Below are positions 10,945 through 21,036 of a stretch of DNA of 64,000 bases, piece after piece; within the stretch, counting starts at the first letter, position 1, and every line of letters begins with the position of its first letter. The notes beneath the pieces are model-generated. The model made no database searches and had not been told where the DNA came from. It saw only the letters and a program-made list of their open reading frames with translations. The position numbers and the translations under genes are program-made. Location of the stretch: positions 1 to 64,000 of the forward strand of contig SKCR01037647.1 of the NCBI GenBank assembly GCA_019454045.1, read 5' to 3'. The DNA comes from Zanthoxylum bungeanum. Taxonomy: Eukaryota; Streptophyta; Magnoliopsida; Sapindales; Rutaceae.

Positions 10945-12930
10945 ATGGCAAGCTCATCTGAGAACACCATGTCCAATGTGCCAACCCAAGAGAGCGGCCC
11001 TAGTATCGGTACACGGAGAAGAGAAGTTAAGTCTCGATCCTCTAATATTTTCAAATTTTATTTTCATTTAGTCGAGACTGAAAATGAAGGTCCAAGAGTA
11101 GTATGCAACTATTGTGGTGTATCTTATAAATTTACTGGTAGCTATGGCAATACAAACAAACACTTGGATAGACATCATGCCGTTGAAATTGGACTTGATA
11201 CAACACAAACTCAAATGGGCAGGTACGAATCATCTAATATAAGTACAAGTTCTTAAGATTTATTTAAATATTATGATGTTAAAAATAGAGAAGAATTTGC
11301 TAAATTTACTTGTATGACACATCTTTCTTTAAGTTTTGGTGAAAAAATTATTTTACTAATTATGTTCGATATGCTTTAAATCTTGCTGCCTGTAAAATGA
11401 CTAGAAATACAACAAAATGTCAAAATTTTAAATTATACAAAGATGATAAAATTATTTTAAATGAAATATTTAAATATATTAAATGTAGTCTTTCTATTTA
11501 TTCGGATATTTGGAGTGACCATTGGCAAACACACTCATACATGGGTGTGACTTGTCATTGGATTGATGCATCATGGAACATGCAAAAATGACTTATTACA
11601 TTTAGAGTTTTTGATGAGCAACATACTACATAAAATATTTATAAAATGATTAAAGTAATTTTTGAGGAATTTGGTTTATTAGGTAAAATTTTAACAATTG
11701 GTTTTGACAATGCATCTGCAAATACTGCATCAATTAGAGATTTAAAAGAAATATGTCAACTAAATTTGAGGGGTCACTTTTTTCATGTTCGTTGCACATG
11801 TTATGTCCTTAATTTATGTGTTCAAGATGATCTGACTTTCTTAGCACCTTTCATTGATCCTATTAAGATTGCACTTAATTATACTTGGTCATATTCTCAA
11901 GTTAGGAGAGAATAGACCAAGTTTTATAAATTAAATGGTGTTAAAGCGGTAAAATTTTCACGAGATGTTCCAACACGTTGGAATTCAACTTATTTTCTTT
12001 TAAGTCAAGCTTTCCAATACAAAGATGTATTATGTAGTTTTTTTTCCCAATATGTTCAACATATCACATTTTTCCTTAGTCAATGAGATATTTGTGAAAA
12101 AGTTTTAGAACTTTTAAAAGTTTTTAATGATACTACAAATATTTTTAGCGGAGTTTATTATCCTACAATAAATTTATTTATTATAGAAAGTTTGAATATT
12201 ATTGGTACTCTATATGATCATGCTGAAAGTTCTGATCCTAATGATATTATTTTAATTGAAGCTATTACTATTATGAAGAGAAAATGGTTGATTTATTTTA
12301 AAGACATTCCATTGATTTATCTTATTGCCATAATTTTTGATCATAGAGTTAAATTATAAGGTTTGAATAGTGCATTACAAACTTACTATACATATTTAGG
12401 AATATCTGATGAAATTAATATTACAAGAATCATAGATAAAATAAAAATTCATTTAATAGATTTATTTAATGATTATGTTAGTAGATATAACCTGCAATCA
12501 TTAGGACAATCTAGTAGTGAACCCGCAGTTAGTTCAAGACTTCACGTATGTGATCGTTAGTTACTACAATAACAAAGTAAAAAATATAGGGATAACACAA
12601 CTAAAAACCCGGAATTAGATAATTATTTACCTACCAATTTCGAGTTTCCAGCTTAAAGTTTAGTGCGTATAAATTTTCAAGTACTTGAATGGTGGAACCG
12701 ATATCAAAATGTCTATCATATTTTATCAATTATTGCTAAAGTGGTGCTGGTAGCACATGTTTCCATCGTTGCGATTGAACAAGCCTTCAGCTTAAGAGGC
12801 AATAGCATGTGTGAATGATTGGACCCGAGCTGATCTGAGATAATAAGAAGATGCTCCCGATGACTTTGAAGACTTTTACGACAATCCACATGTAAGTGCA
12901 AGTGGAATGAGAGCCGAATGATCAAAATGA
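10945..12930 (+). pseudogene. hAT family transposase, broken
   Basis: The frame at 10945-11256 starts with ATG and holds a BED zinc finger (residues about 50-75; CNYC, then HLDRHH). After a stop, 11397-11591 carries KCQNFKLYKDDKIILNEIF and IYSDIWSDHW, the N-terminal side of the transposase core. 11646-11915 has LLGKILTIGFDNASANTASI and the HVRCTCYVLNLCVQD block, which fit the RNase H-like fold of plant hAT transposases. Near 12680-12850, VLEWWNRYQN and AIEQAFSLRGNSM match the C-terminal hAT dimerisation domain. Several stops and frameshifts lie between these blocks, so no active protein is expected. In life the protein would cut and paste the element ends. Confidence 0.85.
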
Positions 12931-13310
12931 ACTGATAATGATGATGAGTGATGAGTTTGAATAATTGTAATGGATAACTATCTTGATAATATAATGGAAC
13001 TACGTGAGCTTTGATTTCTCTCCCCTAGAGGATACGTAGACAACTTAAGTTTGTAAAAATTTAAGTTCAAGCTCTTTAATTTTATTTTTAATTTAATGTA
13101 ATCTAAATTTAAATTAATAATATAAATAAATTTTTTAATCTCAATTTTTTTTAAAAAAAGATTCATTTTTAAAATTTAAAATTTTTAAAAAAATCGAATC
13201 CACCAGAACCGCACGATTCGGTTTCGATTCCACAAGTGTGGAACTGGGAACCGTTCGGTTCGATTCCGGTTCGGAACCAAACCGAATCGTTGGCCGGGTT
13301 TAAGTAGGAA

Positions 13311-13631
13311 CTAACATTAACATAGAAGCACATCCCCTCCCCAATGTAAAATAAGCTCAAAGAAAAAGAGTGAGGAACAATACTACCGTGCGTGTAGTTT
13401 ATCATTCTCGTACGCATTTAGGTCACGAGTCATGACACATGGTGATTGCGTCGCAAGGTCCATTGTCGCCAAATTTCTCCCTCAGTTTTGTACTGCGACA
13501 CGTCACGAAGCGGAGTAATACGTGTTGGGTTCAACTTCTTGTCAGACTTTGGCTGCGCAAACTTATTGGGTGGTGTCAGTACATGCATAAATAAACATGC
13601 AAAAATAAATTAAAAAACTAATGTAAAGAAA
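13311..13631 (-). other. Untranslated region downstream of gag-protease
   Basis: No coding is visible. On the minus strand it directly follows the end of the gag-protease frames, so it reads as the 3' untranslated part of the outer gypsy element. This hints that no RT or integrase was ever encoded there. Confidence 0.4.
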
Positions 13632-14218
13632 CTAAAAATAAACGCGTGGGTTGCCTTCTGGTAGCGCTAGGTTTAACGCTTTGCTAGTAGCTGTAGATGT
13701 TGCAGTTGCTGACTGCGCTTTCCCTTTTGGTTTAGATGGACTGGGGTCTGGTGGTTTTAGTTGTGTAGTGACTTGATGTAACACAATGTTGAATTGACGG
13801 AACACTGCATCTATGATGTATTGCTTTTCATATATATCTGCCTTGAAGGCTTCACACACCACTATTTCATCATCCACCTTATTTGTTTGCCTCTCATTTC
13901 TCGCTTCCTTTGTCCTTCCATTGGCTCTATTAAAGCTCTATTCTCTAAAATTTATTCGTCTCCCACAAGGTCAAACATCCTGACAACCATCTCCTCTCCA
14001 TTCACTCGAAAGGGTCTTCCCACAATGTAGCGTATATCTACATGTTCCTCAATGTCGAGAATAATGAAATCTTTTGGAAGCTCAAAATCCCCCACATTTA
14101 CCATCATATCATCTATCTTCCCCATGGACATCTTGATAGTTCTATCAGCAAATTGCAAAGTCATAAAAGTTGTCTTCAGCTCATGGTAGCCCAATCTTTT
14201 CGCTAAAGACAGTGACAT
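13632..14218 (-). pseudogene. Gypsy aspartic protease region and C-terminal tail
   Basis: The minus-strand frame at 14218-13952 shows MSLSLAKRLGYHELKTTFMT, then LQFADRTIKMSMGKIDDMMV, then DFIILDIEEHVDIRYIVGRP. These are the protease-like blocks of plant Ty3/gypsy (Athila-like) gag-pol proteins. After a break, 13877-13632 ends in LALPEGNPRVYF, which resembles the tail of such polyproteins just before the 3' untranslated region. Frames are broken. No RT follows on the minus strand, so the element may be a gag-protease-only derivative or may have an internal deletion. Confidence 0.75.
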
Positions 14219-14797
14219 TAGATTGATCTGTGACCTTAAATCGCATAATGCTATTGTCTCACATTCCGCAACAGTGCAATTTATAGTGAAAATACCAGGA
14301 TCCTTACATTTAATCGTAATTTTTCATTGTAATATGGCAGTACGCACCTCTGTGAGCCTTTCTTCTTTGACAGTACTACCTATGGGTGCAGTTACCAATC
14401 TTCTCTATGTTTGCCCCTTTGTACATTCCTCTAGTTATTTCTTGGACATCATACTAGTCTAGAATGGAGGCTTTGGTTCATAGTCCAGTATAATTCTCTT
14501 AAGCTCTTGCTTTGTTGGTGTGGAGGTGATGGTTGGCTCGATTGTTTGGGCTTCCTTATTACTGATAGCATTACAAAATTATTTCCTTGCTCTCATGGGG
14601 TTGTCTTCTATGTTACTTAGGAAAACTTCTTGTGGCATCTGTCTTTGATTAAGGGCTAGCTATCCCATTTGGATTTCCAGTGCTCGTATGGTTGTTGTCT
14701 AGCTCTGAAGAAGGGCCTCATATTTAACTTCTTGCTTTTTGAGCACCTTTGTGAGCATTTCTTCCAAACATTGTTGTTGTTGGAATTTTGATCTATC

Positions 14798-15640
14798 TTA
14801 TGGTCTTACCCCTTGTTTGTTCTTCCACCTAAAATTGGGATGTTCATTCTGCCCAGGGTTGCAGCTATTTGAGTTGGGGTTGTGGTTGTGTTTGTTATAG
14901 TTGTTAATATAATTAACAGACTCACCATGTAGAGCATAATACTCTCCATTTTGTACTCCTTTAAACCTTGCATTTTGTAGCTTCAGCATTGTTCACAACC
15001 TGCATATTGAGGATCTCTAGATATTTATAGATTTGGTCTAACTTGGTATTCACAGTTGTGTTTAGCTCTAACCCATGAACTGCTACTACTCGCTGATGAA
15101 TACTCATTTCAATTGCCCATAGGGCTTTGTTATTAGTCATCTCTTCTAGTAGATTCTATGCTTGGTTCTCATCTTTAGTCATTATAGCACATTCTTCGTT
15201 ACGTCTATTGTAGTTTTCATCATCCCGGTGAACCCATTGTATAAGGTTTTCACTTATAGCCATTTTGCGATCTCGTCATGTGGACATTTACGCAGCAGGT
15301 CTTCATACCTCTCCCATGCCTCGTATAAGGACTATGTATCATATTGCATGAATCATGTGATGTCATTACGCAGCTTTGCTGTTCTAGCGGGAGGAAAATA
15401 CTTGGCGATGAACTTTATGGCTAAGTTTTCCTATATAGTGATAAATCATGTTGGCAATGAATGGAACCATCCATTCGCTTTATCTTTCAAAGTGTATGGA
15501 AATACTCTCAAGTGAACTGCTTCTTTTGTGCCGCTGTTAAAGTTGAAAGTGTTGCTACATATTTACATGAAGTTGCGTATGTGGGTATTGGGATTATCAT
15601 TCAGGTTACCCTCAAACTGCACTTATTGCTATATCATTTG
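14798..15640 (-). pseudogene. Gypsy gag remnant (Athila-like)
   Basis: Minus-strand conceptual translation of about 15290-15490 gives NGWFHSLPT, ENLAIKFIAKYFPPARTAKL and SLYEAWER with several in-frame stops. These are the hallmark blocks of plant gypsy gag. Downstream, 14989-14798 carries FKGVQNGEYYALHGESVNYI and an Asn/Pro-rich tract ending HPNFRWKN, as seen before the protease in the same family. The region is degenerate and not expressible as one protein. Confidence 0.75.
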
Positions 15641-15699
15641 GTTAAATTAATTAATAAATATATGCTTGAGATCTATTTCAATCATATATTAATGATTTA

Positions 15700-16361
15700 G
15701 TTATTCATAATATTCAATAAAAACATAGAAAACATTATTACAAGCCAATAACTCATAAAAAAAATAAACTAGAGAAGGAAATAAAGTAAAAACTCTCGTT
15801 GCGGTCTTCGGCTTCAATCTCTAGCACCGGTTAAGGAACTTGTTCTTGCCTTACTATAGGTATTCTTTTCTTACTTTGAGGCTCCAAAAGTATTTTTTAA
15901 GTCTGATATGTAGGGTTTGAGACGGACTTGTGCTTATATAGGAGTTGTTGAGAGCTTTATTTCTTAAGAAATTAATTAAAAAAGGAATTCCAATGGCACG
16001 CCAATGGGAGACAAATTACTCATAATATTTTTAGGCTCGTTTTTTTATCATGATAGAGTCTGATTCAGTTTTCGACATAAACTATAAAGTTGTAGATAAT
16101 CGAGTCTTCTTTCCAATGTAATTGAATCACCTCATTTGGACATTGAATGAAAAACATATGGCCAAAATACAAAAGGTTGCGCAAATTCGGAAGTCACTAG
16201 TGCACAATACCTTGATTTGTCGACATTTCAAGCCCGTATATTTTTACATGTATCACATCCTATAAAAATACAAAGAACACATCAAACACTCAATAGGCTC
16301 GAATTAACTCACAAAATATTAGATTTAGGAACTGTAAATATGATATGTTGATCGCTCATCA
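15700..16361 (-). repeat. 5' LTR of the outer gypsy element, 3' part shortened
   Basis: It starts on the minus strand at 16361 (TGATGAGCGATCAACATATC) and aligns with 1628-2113 over about 460 bases. The part equivalent to 945-1628 is mostly absent, and no clear PBS is visible before gag, so the LTR-gag junction is deleted or too decayed. The inner boundary is approximate. Confidence 0.6.
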
Positions 16362-16470
16362 CTATGCTTAACATATTAATATTAATTAGCTAGTGTATCT
16401 CTAAAAAAAAAAATCAATTCAACTCAATCTTTCTGTTTTATTATTCAGTATTGCTATTTGAAGTTTTGAA

Positions 16471-16555
16471 CCAATAGGAATCTAATTTGATATTTTGGGC
16501 CAAAACATAAAGGAACCCAAGAATGAAGTGATGTGGTATCCTATACCATACCAAT
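16471..16555 (+). promoter_or_regulatory. CCAAT boxes upstream of the heat-shock gene
   Basis: CCAAT occurs at 16471-16475 and 16551-16555 on the plus strand, about 200 and 120 bases before the heat-shock elements. CCAAT motifs often assist HSE-driven promoters in plants. In AT-rich DNA chance occurrence is possible. Confidence 0.3.
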
Positions 16556-16669
16556 TGATAATGATTATTAATAAACAATTACAATAAAACCCATGAAGCC
16601 TCTCGAACATATAAGAAGAGTCCGGCAACTATCAGCTTCCCTTTTCCACTTCATCAAACACAAAATCCA

Positions 16670-16709
16670 GAAACTTCCCCATTCATCCACACTCGCGAAT
16701 TTTCAAGAA
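16670..16709 (+). promoter_or_regulatory. Heat-shock elements of the HSP gene
   Basis: GAAACTTC (16670-16677) is a two-unit inverted nGAAn site. GAATTTTCAAGAA (16697-16709) is a perfect three-unit heat-shock element, GAA-nn-TTC-nn-GAA. They lie about 45-80 bases upstream of the TATA box, the usual place for heat-shock factor binding in plant small HSP genes. Confidence 0.8.
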
Positions 16710-16751
16710 CCATCAATGACCTTTTCTCTTCTTCAAAAACACACACACACA

Positions 16752-16760
16752 TATATATAA
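16752..16760 (+). promoter_or_regulatory. TATA box of the HSP gene
   Basis: TATATATAA lies 97 bases before the ATG, just downstream of the heat-shock elements and after a CA-repeat run. It would put the transcript start near 16785 and give a 5' leader of about 60 bases. A weaker TATA-like site at about 16611 lies upstream of the heat-shock elements. Confidence 0.65.
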
Positions 16761-16848
16761 ACAAAAACAATACTTGTGTGTGATAATATCTAGCTTTAAG
16801 CCTTCTAACCAACGAGCAAATACAACTTCAGGCACAAGGCGGGGGAAA

Positions 16849-17433
16849 ATGAGACGACTACAACCCTTTAACGCAAACATACTGCTATGCCTATTAGCAT
16901 TGGCTTGTCTTGTAAGTTCATCCAATGGCTCTTTGCTGGCGCCTTTGATTGATCGTCCTGGAAGTCTGTTATCGGATCTCTGGACAGACCCCTTCCAGGT
17001 GCTAGAAAAAATCCCATTTGAGATCGACAGGGACGAGAGCATGGCGCTCTCACCAGCAAGAGTAGACTGGAAAGAGACACCGGAGGGTCATGTGATAATG
17101 CTGGATGTGCCGGGGTTGAAGAGGGACGATCTGAAGATTGAAGTCGAGGAGAATCGCGTGCTGAGAGTGAGCGGAGAGAGGAAAAGAGAGGAAGAGAAGA
17201 AGGGTGATCACTGGCACAGAGTGGAGAGATCGTACGGAAAGTTTTGGAGGCGATTTAAGTTGCCGGAAAATGTGGACTTGGATTCCGTCCATGCTAAGCT
17301 TGAAAATGGTGTGCTCACTTTGTCGTTGGCGAAATTGTCACCTGACAAGATCAAAGTTCCAAGAGTTGTAAGCATTGCCGGAGGAGAGGATGAACAAGCC
17401 AAGCTAAAGAGCGAGGCTAAGCAAGAACTTTAG
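16849..17433 (+). CDS. HSP22: Endoplasmic-reticulum small heat-shock protein (HSP20 family, HSP22-like)
   Basis: An intact single-exon gene of 194 residues. Residues 1-27 form a signal peptide: MRR, a hydrophobic core [12 protein letters not shown], and a likely cut after SSSNG. The N-terminal arm (28-69) has [15 protein letters not shown]. The alpha-crystallin domain spans about 70-163, with [54 protein letters not shown] and [10 protein letters not shown]. This is the layout of the plant ER class of small HSPs, ATP-independent holdases that keep unfolding proteins soluble in the ER lumen. The protein ends in KQEL, close to the KDEL/HDEL retention signal. ATG at 16849 is preferred over the TTG-initiated extension to 16774, because the signal peptide then begins correctly and the extension overlaps the expected transcript start. 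Heat-shock elements and a TATA box lie upstream. Length and motifs look normal, so it is probably functional. Confidence 0.95.
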   Translation: MRRLQPFNANILLCLLALACLVSSSNGSLLAPLIDRPGSLLSDLWTDPFQVLEKIPFEIDRDESMALSPARVDWKETPEGHVIMLDVPGLKRDDLKIEVEENRVLRVSGERKREEEKKGDHWHRVERSYGKFWRRFKLPENVDLDSVHAKLENGVLTLSLAKLSPDKIKVPRVVSIAGGEDEQAKLKSEAKQEL

Positions 17434-17600
17434 AGGTTTTGTGCTGCCACCGAGTCTTATTTCAGTTGTTTCCTGGAGAATATGTAAGAGTGGTTTTACT
17501 TCAATGTTGTTGTGTTGTTTTGTGTTGTGTTGTGATGCAAAATCTATTGACAAAGATTAATGGAGTAATATAATTTCTCTTGTTTACATTTTCTGTGTGT
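17434..17600 (+). other. 3' untranslated region of the HSP gene (inferred)
   Basis: A GT-rich run (about 17503-17536, TGTTGTGTTGTTTTGTGTTG) is followed by AATATAAT at about 17565. This arrangement fits a plant polyadenylation region with a near-upstream A/T element. No exact AATAAA is present, so the cleavage site is not fixed. Confidence 0.4.
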
Positions 17601-18555
17601 CCGCATTTCATCACCAATATGACTAAGGTACCACATTAAGCTCTTCTATCTCTCAGAATTTATCAGAAATCATGAGCGGCAACATTACCAAATACATATG
17701 CTGATCAAACAAGATGGACGACACGTCAGGGTTCACCTACTCCGCTGGGTCCGAAACTCTCGCGGTATTAAATTTTTAAAAACTTATTAATTTAATAATT
17801 ATATTTAAAAAAAAATTGACATAATTTTATTATAAAATAAATTTTTCAAAAATTTACATAATATAAAATATATAATAGCTCTAATTATTAAAAATATATA
17901 TATATTAAAAAAAAATTAAAAATTAAAAAATAACAAATAATACTAATATAACTTAAAAATCCTTATCCAAATCTTTAATTAAAATGAGTTTCAACCTAAT
18001 TGCCAACCCTATTCGTTCTTAGCTAATATAAAGTAGTAGCCAGAATGTACGAGGCATCATATGTTTCCTCTCTTCTGGGGTGTGATTTCTGAAAGGAATG
18101 AAATTGATGAACTTGCTTTTCAACCTCAATCCAACTGCAACCGATTGTTTATAAGCATTACGATCCTTTTATATAAATGCCTTTTAAAAGTAGATAAAGA
18201 ATGCGTCTGTTATATATGCTATTAAAAGTATAAATATATCGAAAGTTTTTATTATATTTCGTTGAGTATGGAATTCAATTTCTTTTGAACGGCACGAAGA
18301 AAACAATAGCCGTAAATACAAGATTTGGCACAATAAATATTGCAATCACATTGATTATAAGTTCTTTAATGGCATAAGTATATATAGAGAATTATTAATA
18401 AATTATTTTTACCATGATTAATTTTTTAATAACGACAAATTCGTAATGAGTTATATATGAAATTACCTACGGCACACTTGAACAACACTAAATATACTTA
18501 AGAGGGTAAATTAAATAATGGTCAAATTATGCGGAATTAAATTCTTTTCGATTTT
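17601..18555. other. AT-rich spacer, no gene seen
   Basis: Very AT-rich, especially 17760-17960, with no coding potential and no recognised transposon end. It separates the HSP gene from retroelement debris on the right. Confidence 0.5.
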
Positions 18556-18559
18556 ACGC

Positions 18560-19708
18560 TACTTAGTAAGTAACTTTACCGTTTAAGCTTAAAAATTATT
18601 TTCCCAAATTAATGAATTAAACAATTAATTCCCAAAAGTAAGTTTCTAAATAATATGAAAAATACAATATGAAACTTGTAATAAATTAAAGAGATAGGGA
18701 TAGAGAAATTAACACCGGATTTATAGTGATTCGGCCTGTACTCGAAGTTTTTCACTATGTAAATGTGATCGCACACATTACACAAAGAGTTTTTCGTGGC
18801 ACACTCACAAACCAAAACCTTAAACAATAGTTTTATCAATTAGGTTTACTCTTTAACATTTTATAACCAAATCACATTTTTGAGTATACCCACTCAACAA
18901 GAGATTTCCACAACCTCAAGTGTTTAAGATATAAAAAGTTTACAACACAACTAGGGTACTCACAATAGATAAAGAAGATTAAAGGTGTGAGTTTCTAACC
19001 TCAGTATTTCAAGCTCTCTAAAATGATATGAAGATGTATGTAGTGAGGTTTAATTATGAAGAGAGTAAATGAATAAAAAGATTTGTTTCTCTCTTTATTT
19101 TTGCCTTGAATGAAATGTTAGAAGGTGTAAAAAACCTGGCAAAACACGAAATTAGGGTTCAATATATAATGAAGAAGAAAAACTGCCTTAGCTCCATATT
19201 CTGAGACCGTTATGCCGGTCTATAGAGATCGGTATGCCGGTCTTGCAATTTAAATGACTATATGAATATGACTGTTGAAGAGTAAAGCGTTGAATAACCG
19301 GATTACTAACCGCTATAATGACCGATATGATGGTTAGCTAACCGGTATGGGGATTGGTATGCTCCATCCCGGTTCCAGTAGCTATGCAAACTCCGGAGTG
19401 ACCGGTATGGGAGACCGGTATAGAGTATCCTGATTCCAGAGAGCATGTAAAACTGCCCAAAGTAGAGCAAGGACACTGATATATCGGTATTAAAAACCAG
19501 TATACCGGTCACAGTGCAGAAACTCAAGATTTGAAGATTTAAAGACATTTTGCACATGATCCCAATACATTTATATGAATTTGTATGAGTCCTATAAGCT
19601 TCGAATACTTAAATTATCAACTCACTTACATTGACAACCATAAGCTATAAGACTACACTAGATATCTTCGTTTGGCACTTGAGTCTTCACATCCAATATG
19701 TTTCAACA
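18560..19708 (-). repeat. Copia-type LTR or LARD-like LTR with CCGGTAT subrepeats
   Basis: Read on the minus strand, the start at 19708 is TGTTGAAACATATTGGATG. A TATA-like AATATATAATG lies near 19160. The stretch near 18720 includes CCGAATCACTATAAATCC, a phrase common near the end of plant copia LTRs. Between 19200 and 19510, variants of ACCGGTATACCGGTC recur about ten times. The inner end is not resolved, no PBS is seen, and no coding follows. Confidence 0.5.
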
Positions 19709-19759
19709 ACTTTTATAATGCTCGCGAATGCGCATTGAAGCCGCTAGCATTGCATTATC

Positions 19760-21036
19760 AAAATCCTTCATTAGTTAATTGTCAATCACTTTTATTTAAT
19801 CTAATTAAATCAAACCAAATACACATATTATTACATATTTTGTAATTACCAACATATCCTTCAATGGTAAAAATATTTATGAAATTACAACAAAGTCCTT
19901 ATATGATTTTGAATTAATCCAATTGGGTCAAAGTAAATAATTAATGTTATCCAATAATATTTAATTATTTTAATTGATGATTATAATATCAAATATTATT
20001 TATCATCAAACTTCATCGGTTACCTAAGTGCTCAACGAATACACTTCATATTGTGGGACTATCTAAGTTCAGACACATTCATCATATAAACCTAGCTTAT
20101 ATGTACGCAATTCGGCCATCTCCAATTTCTGAACTATACAAGTCGATGTCATCACATATGTTTAACAATCCATCCGTCGTAGGCTATCCGAGTTGTGCTT
20201 AGGATACATGGATTACATAGTCAATTTTTCGAGGCGTACATCTTATATTGTCAACATGTCCATGATTCCTTACAACTAATCAGAGCACCATTTCTGATAT
20301 ATGAAATCCACTCTAGGTGATTGGCTTTGGCCAAAGTCTTAAGAATCATGAATTATTCACATGGATACCTAAACCCCTTATGGTAAATATACGGGCCGAC
20401 AGATTATATCTTGATACGCACTTGATTAACAAGTGCATCAGTCCACACCCAACAAACATATAACGGTCAGACCATGAATGGTCTCTGACATATATGGCAT
20501 CAAAGTGTGGAGGAAAACACATAAAATCAATGTTATCATATAGTCAAAGGATCACATATGCTATTCGACTCGAGGAGAATCCTATTGACAGTGGTGTGTA
20601 CTTCTAACTATTAGGAATCAACTGTGAGTCATTCAGTATTCGCTCCAACGAATACCCACATGTCTATAAGAGCTTTCATTGCTCAAGGTACATCGGGTTA
20701 AACCATTGGAACTCCAATTCCAATATATGACATGCGTTAGTCTTCTAGGTTATAGGAATTCGACCATATTCCAAAACCAACGACTATGAATATTTACTTT
20801 AAGAATAGTTTATAATAGTAATATTATCCCAATGTCGGACCACCCAGTGTCCAATATTACTACATGACTATTCTAAGGTCGATGTCATACTCAGAATATT
20901 TTATATCAAACAAATATTCATAATGACATTACAATTAACAAGGTTGAAATGAAAATATAGTTATTTTATTAATAAATAAAAAAATATGATTTACAACACA
21001 TTATTCGGATTGGCGCTATAAGCACCAACTCCAACA
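19760..21036 (-). repeat. LTR-C copy, 5' part only
   Basis: The minus strand begins at 21036 with TGTTGGAGTTGGTGCTTATA, then GCGCCAATCCGAA. It aligns with the plus-strand LTR-C start at 36415 and with the copies at 26177-29011 and 29012-31270. The similarity ends at about 19760, where the neighbouring LTR begins. Short open frames are spurious. Confidence 0.7.

Larger units (their letters stand above)
10577..13302 (+). mobile_element. hAT transposon with TIRs and 8-bp TSD, inactive
   Basis: The left end reads TAGACCCGGCCACGG. The right end, read in reverse, is TAAACCCGGCCAACG, so the terminal inverted repeats match at 10 of the first 11 bases. The element is flanked by TGTAGGAA (10569-10576) and AGTAGGAA (13303-13310), an 8-bp target duplication with one difference, as expected for hAT. 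Subterminal DNA is rich in GGTTCGGAACC-like repeats and has a perfect 11-bp hairpin at 10650-10674. Inside are remains of a BED-finger hAT transposase on the same strand. It is 2726 bp long. Confidence 0.88.
945..16361 (-). mobile_element. Remnant Ty3/gypsy element (gag-protease type), heavily nested
   Basis: The outer element is read on the minus strand. Its 5' LTR is near 15700-16361 and is followed by decayed gag and protease (15640-13632). A polypurine tract (2114-2126) and a 3' LTR (945-2113) lie at the left. The LTRs start with related sequence (TGATGAGCG at 16361, TGCTGAGCG at 2113) and share several hundred bases at roughly 80% identity by eye, so the insertion is old. No reverse transcriptase or integrase of this element is visible. 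Later insertions occupy the middle: hAT at 10577-13302, a copia-type LTR piece at 9283-10297 and a Tat gypsy element at about 2213-9282. The flanks CTCGT (940-944) and CTATG (16362-16366) are not a clean target duplication, so pairing of the two LTRs is inferred. Confidence 0.6.

Noticed and set aside
940..16366. Target duplication for the outer gypsy element (CTCGT versus CTATG)
   Set aside because: Only the first two of five bases match, so the pairing of these LTRs rests on sequence similarity and the polypurine tract, not on a TSD.
16774..16848. N-terminal extension of the HSP frame by 25 codons from a TTG
   Set aside because: It begins at TTG, not ATG, and overlaps the expected transcription start just after the TATA box. 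The ATG at 16849 directly opens a normal signal peptide.
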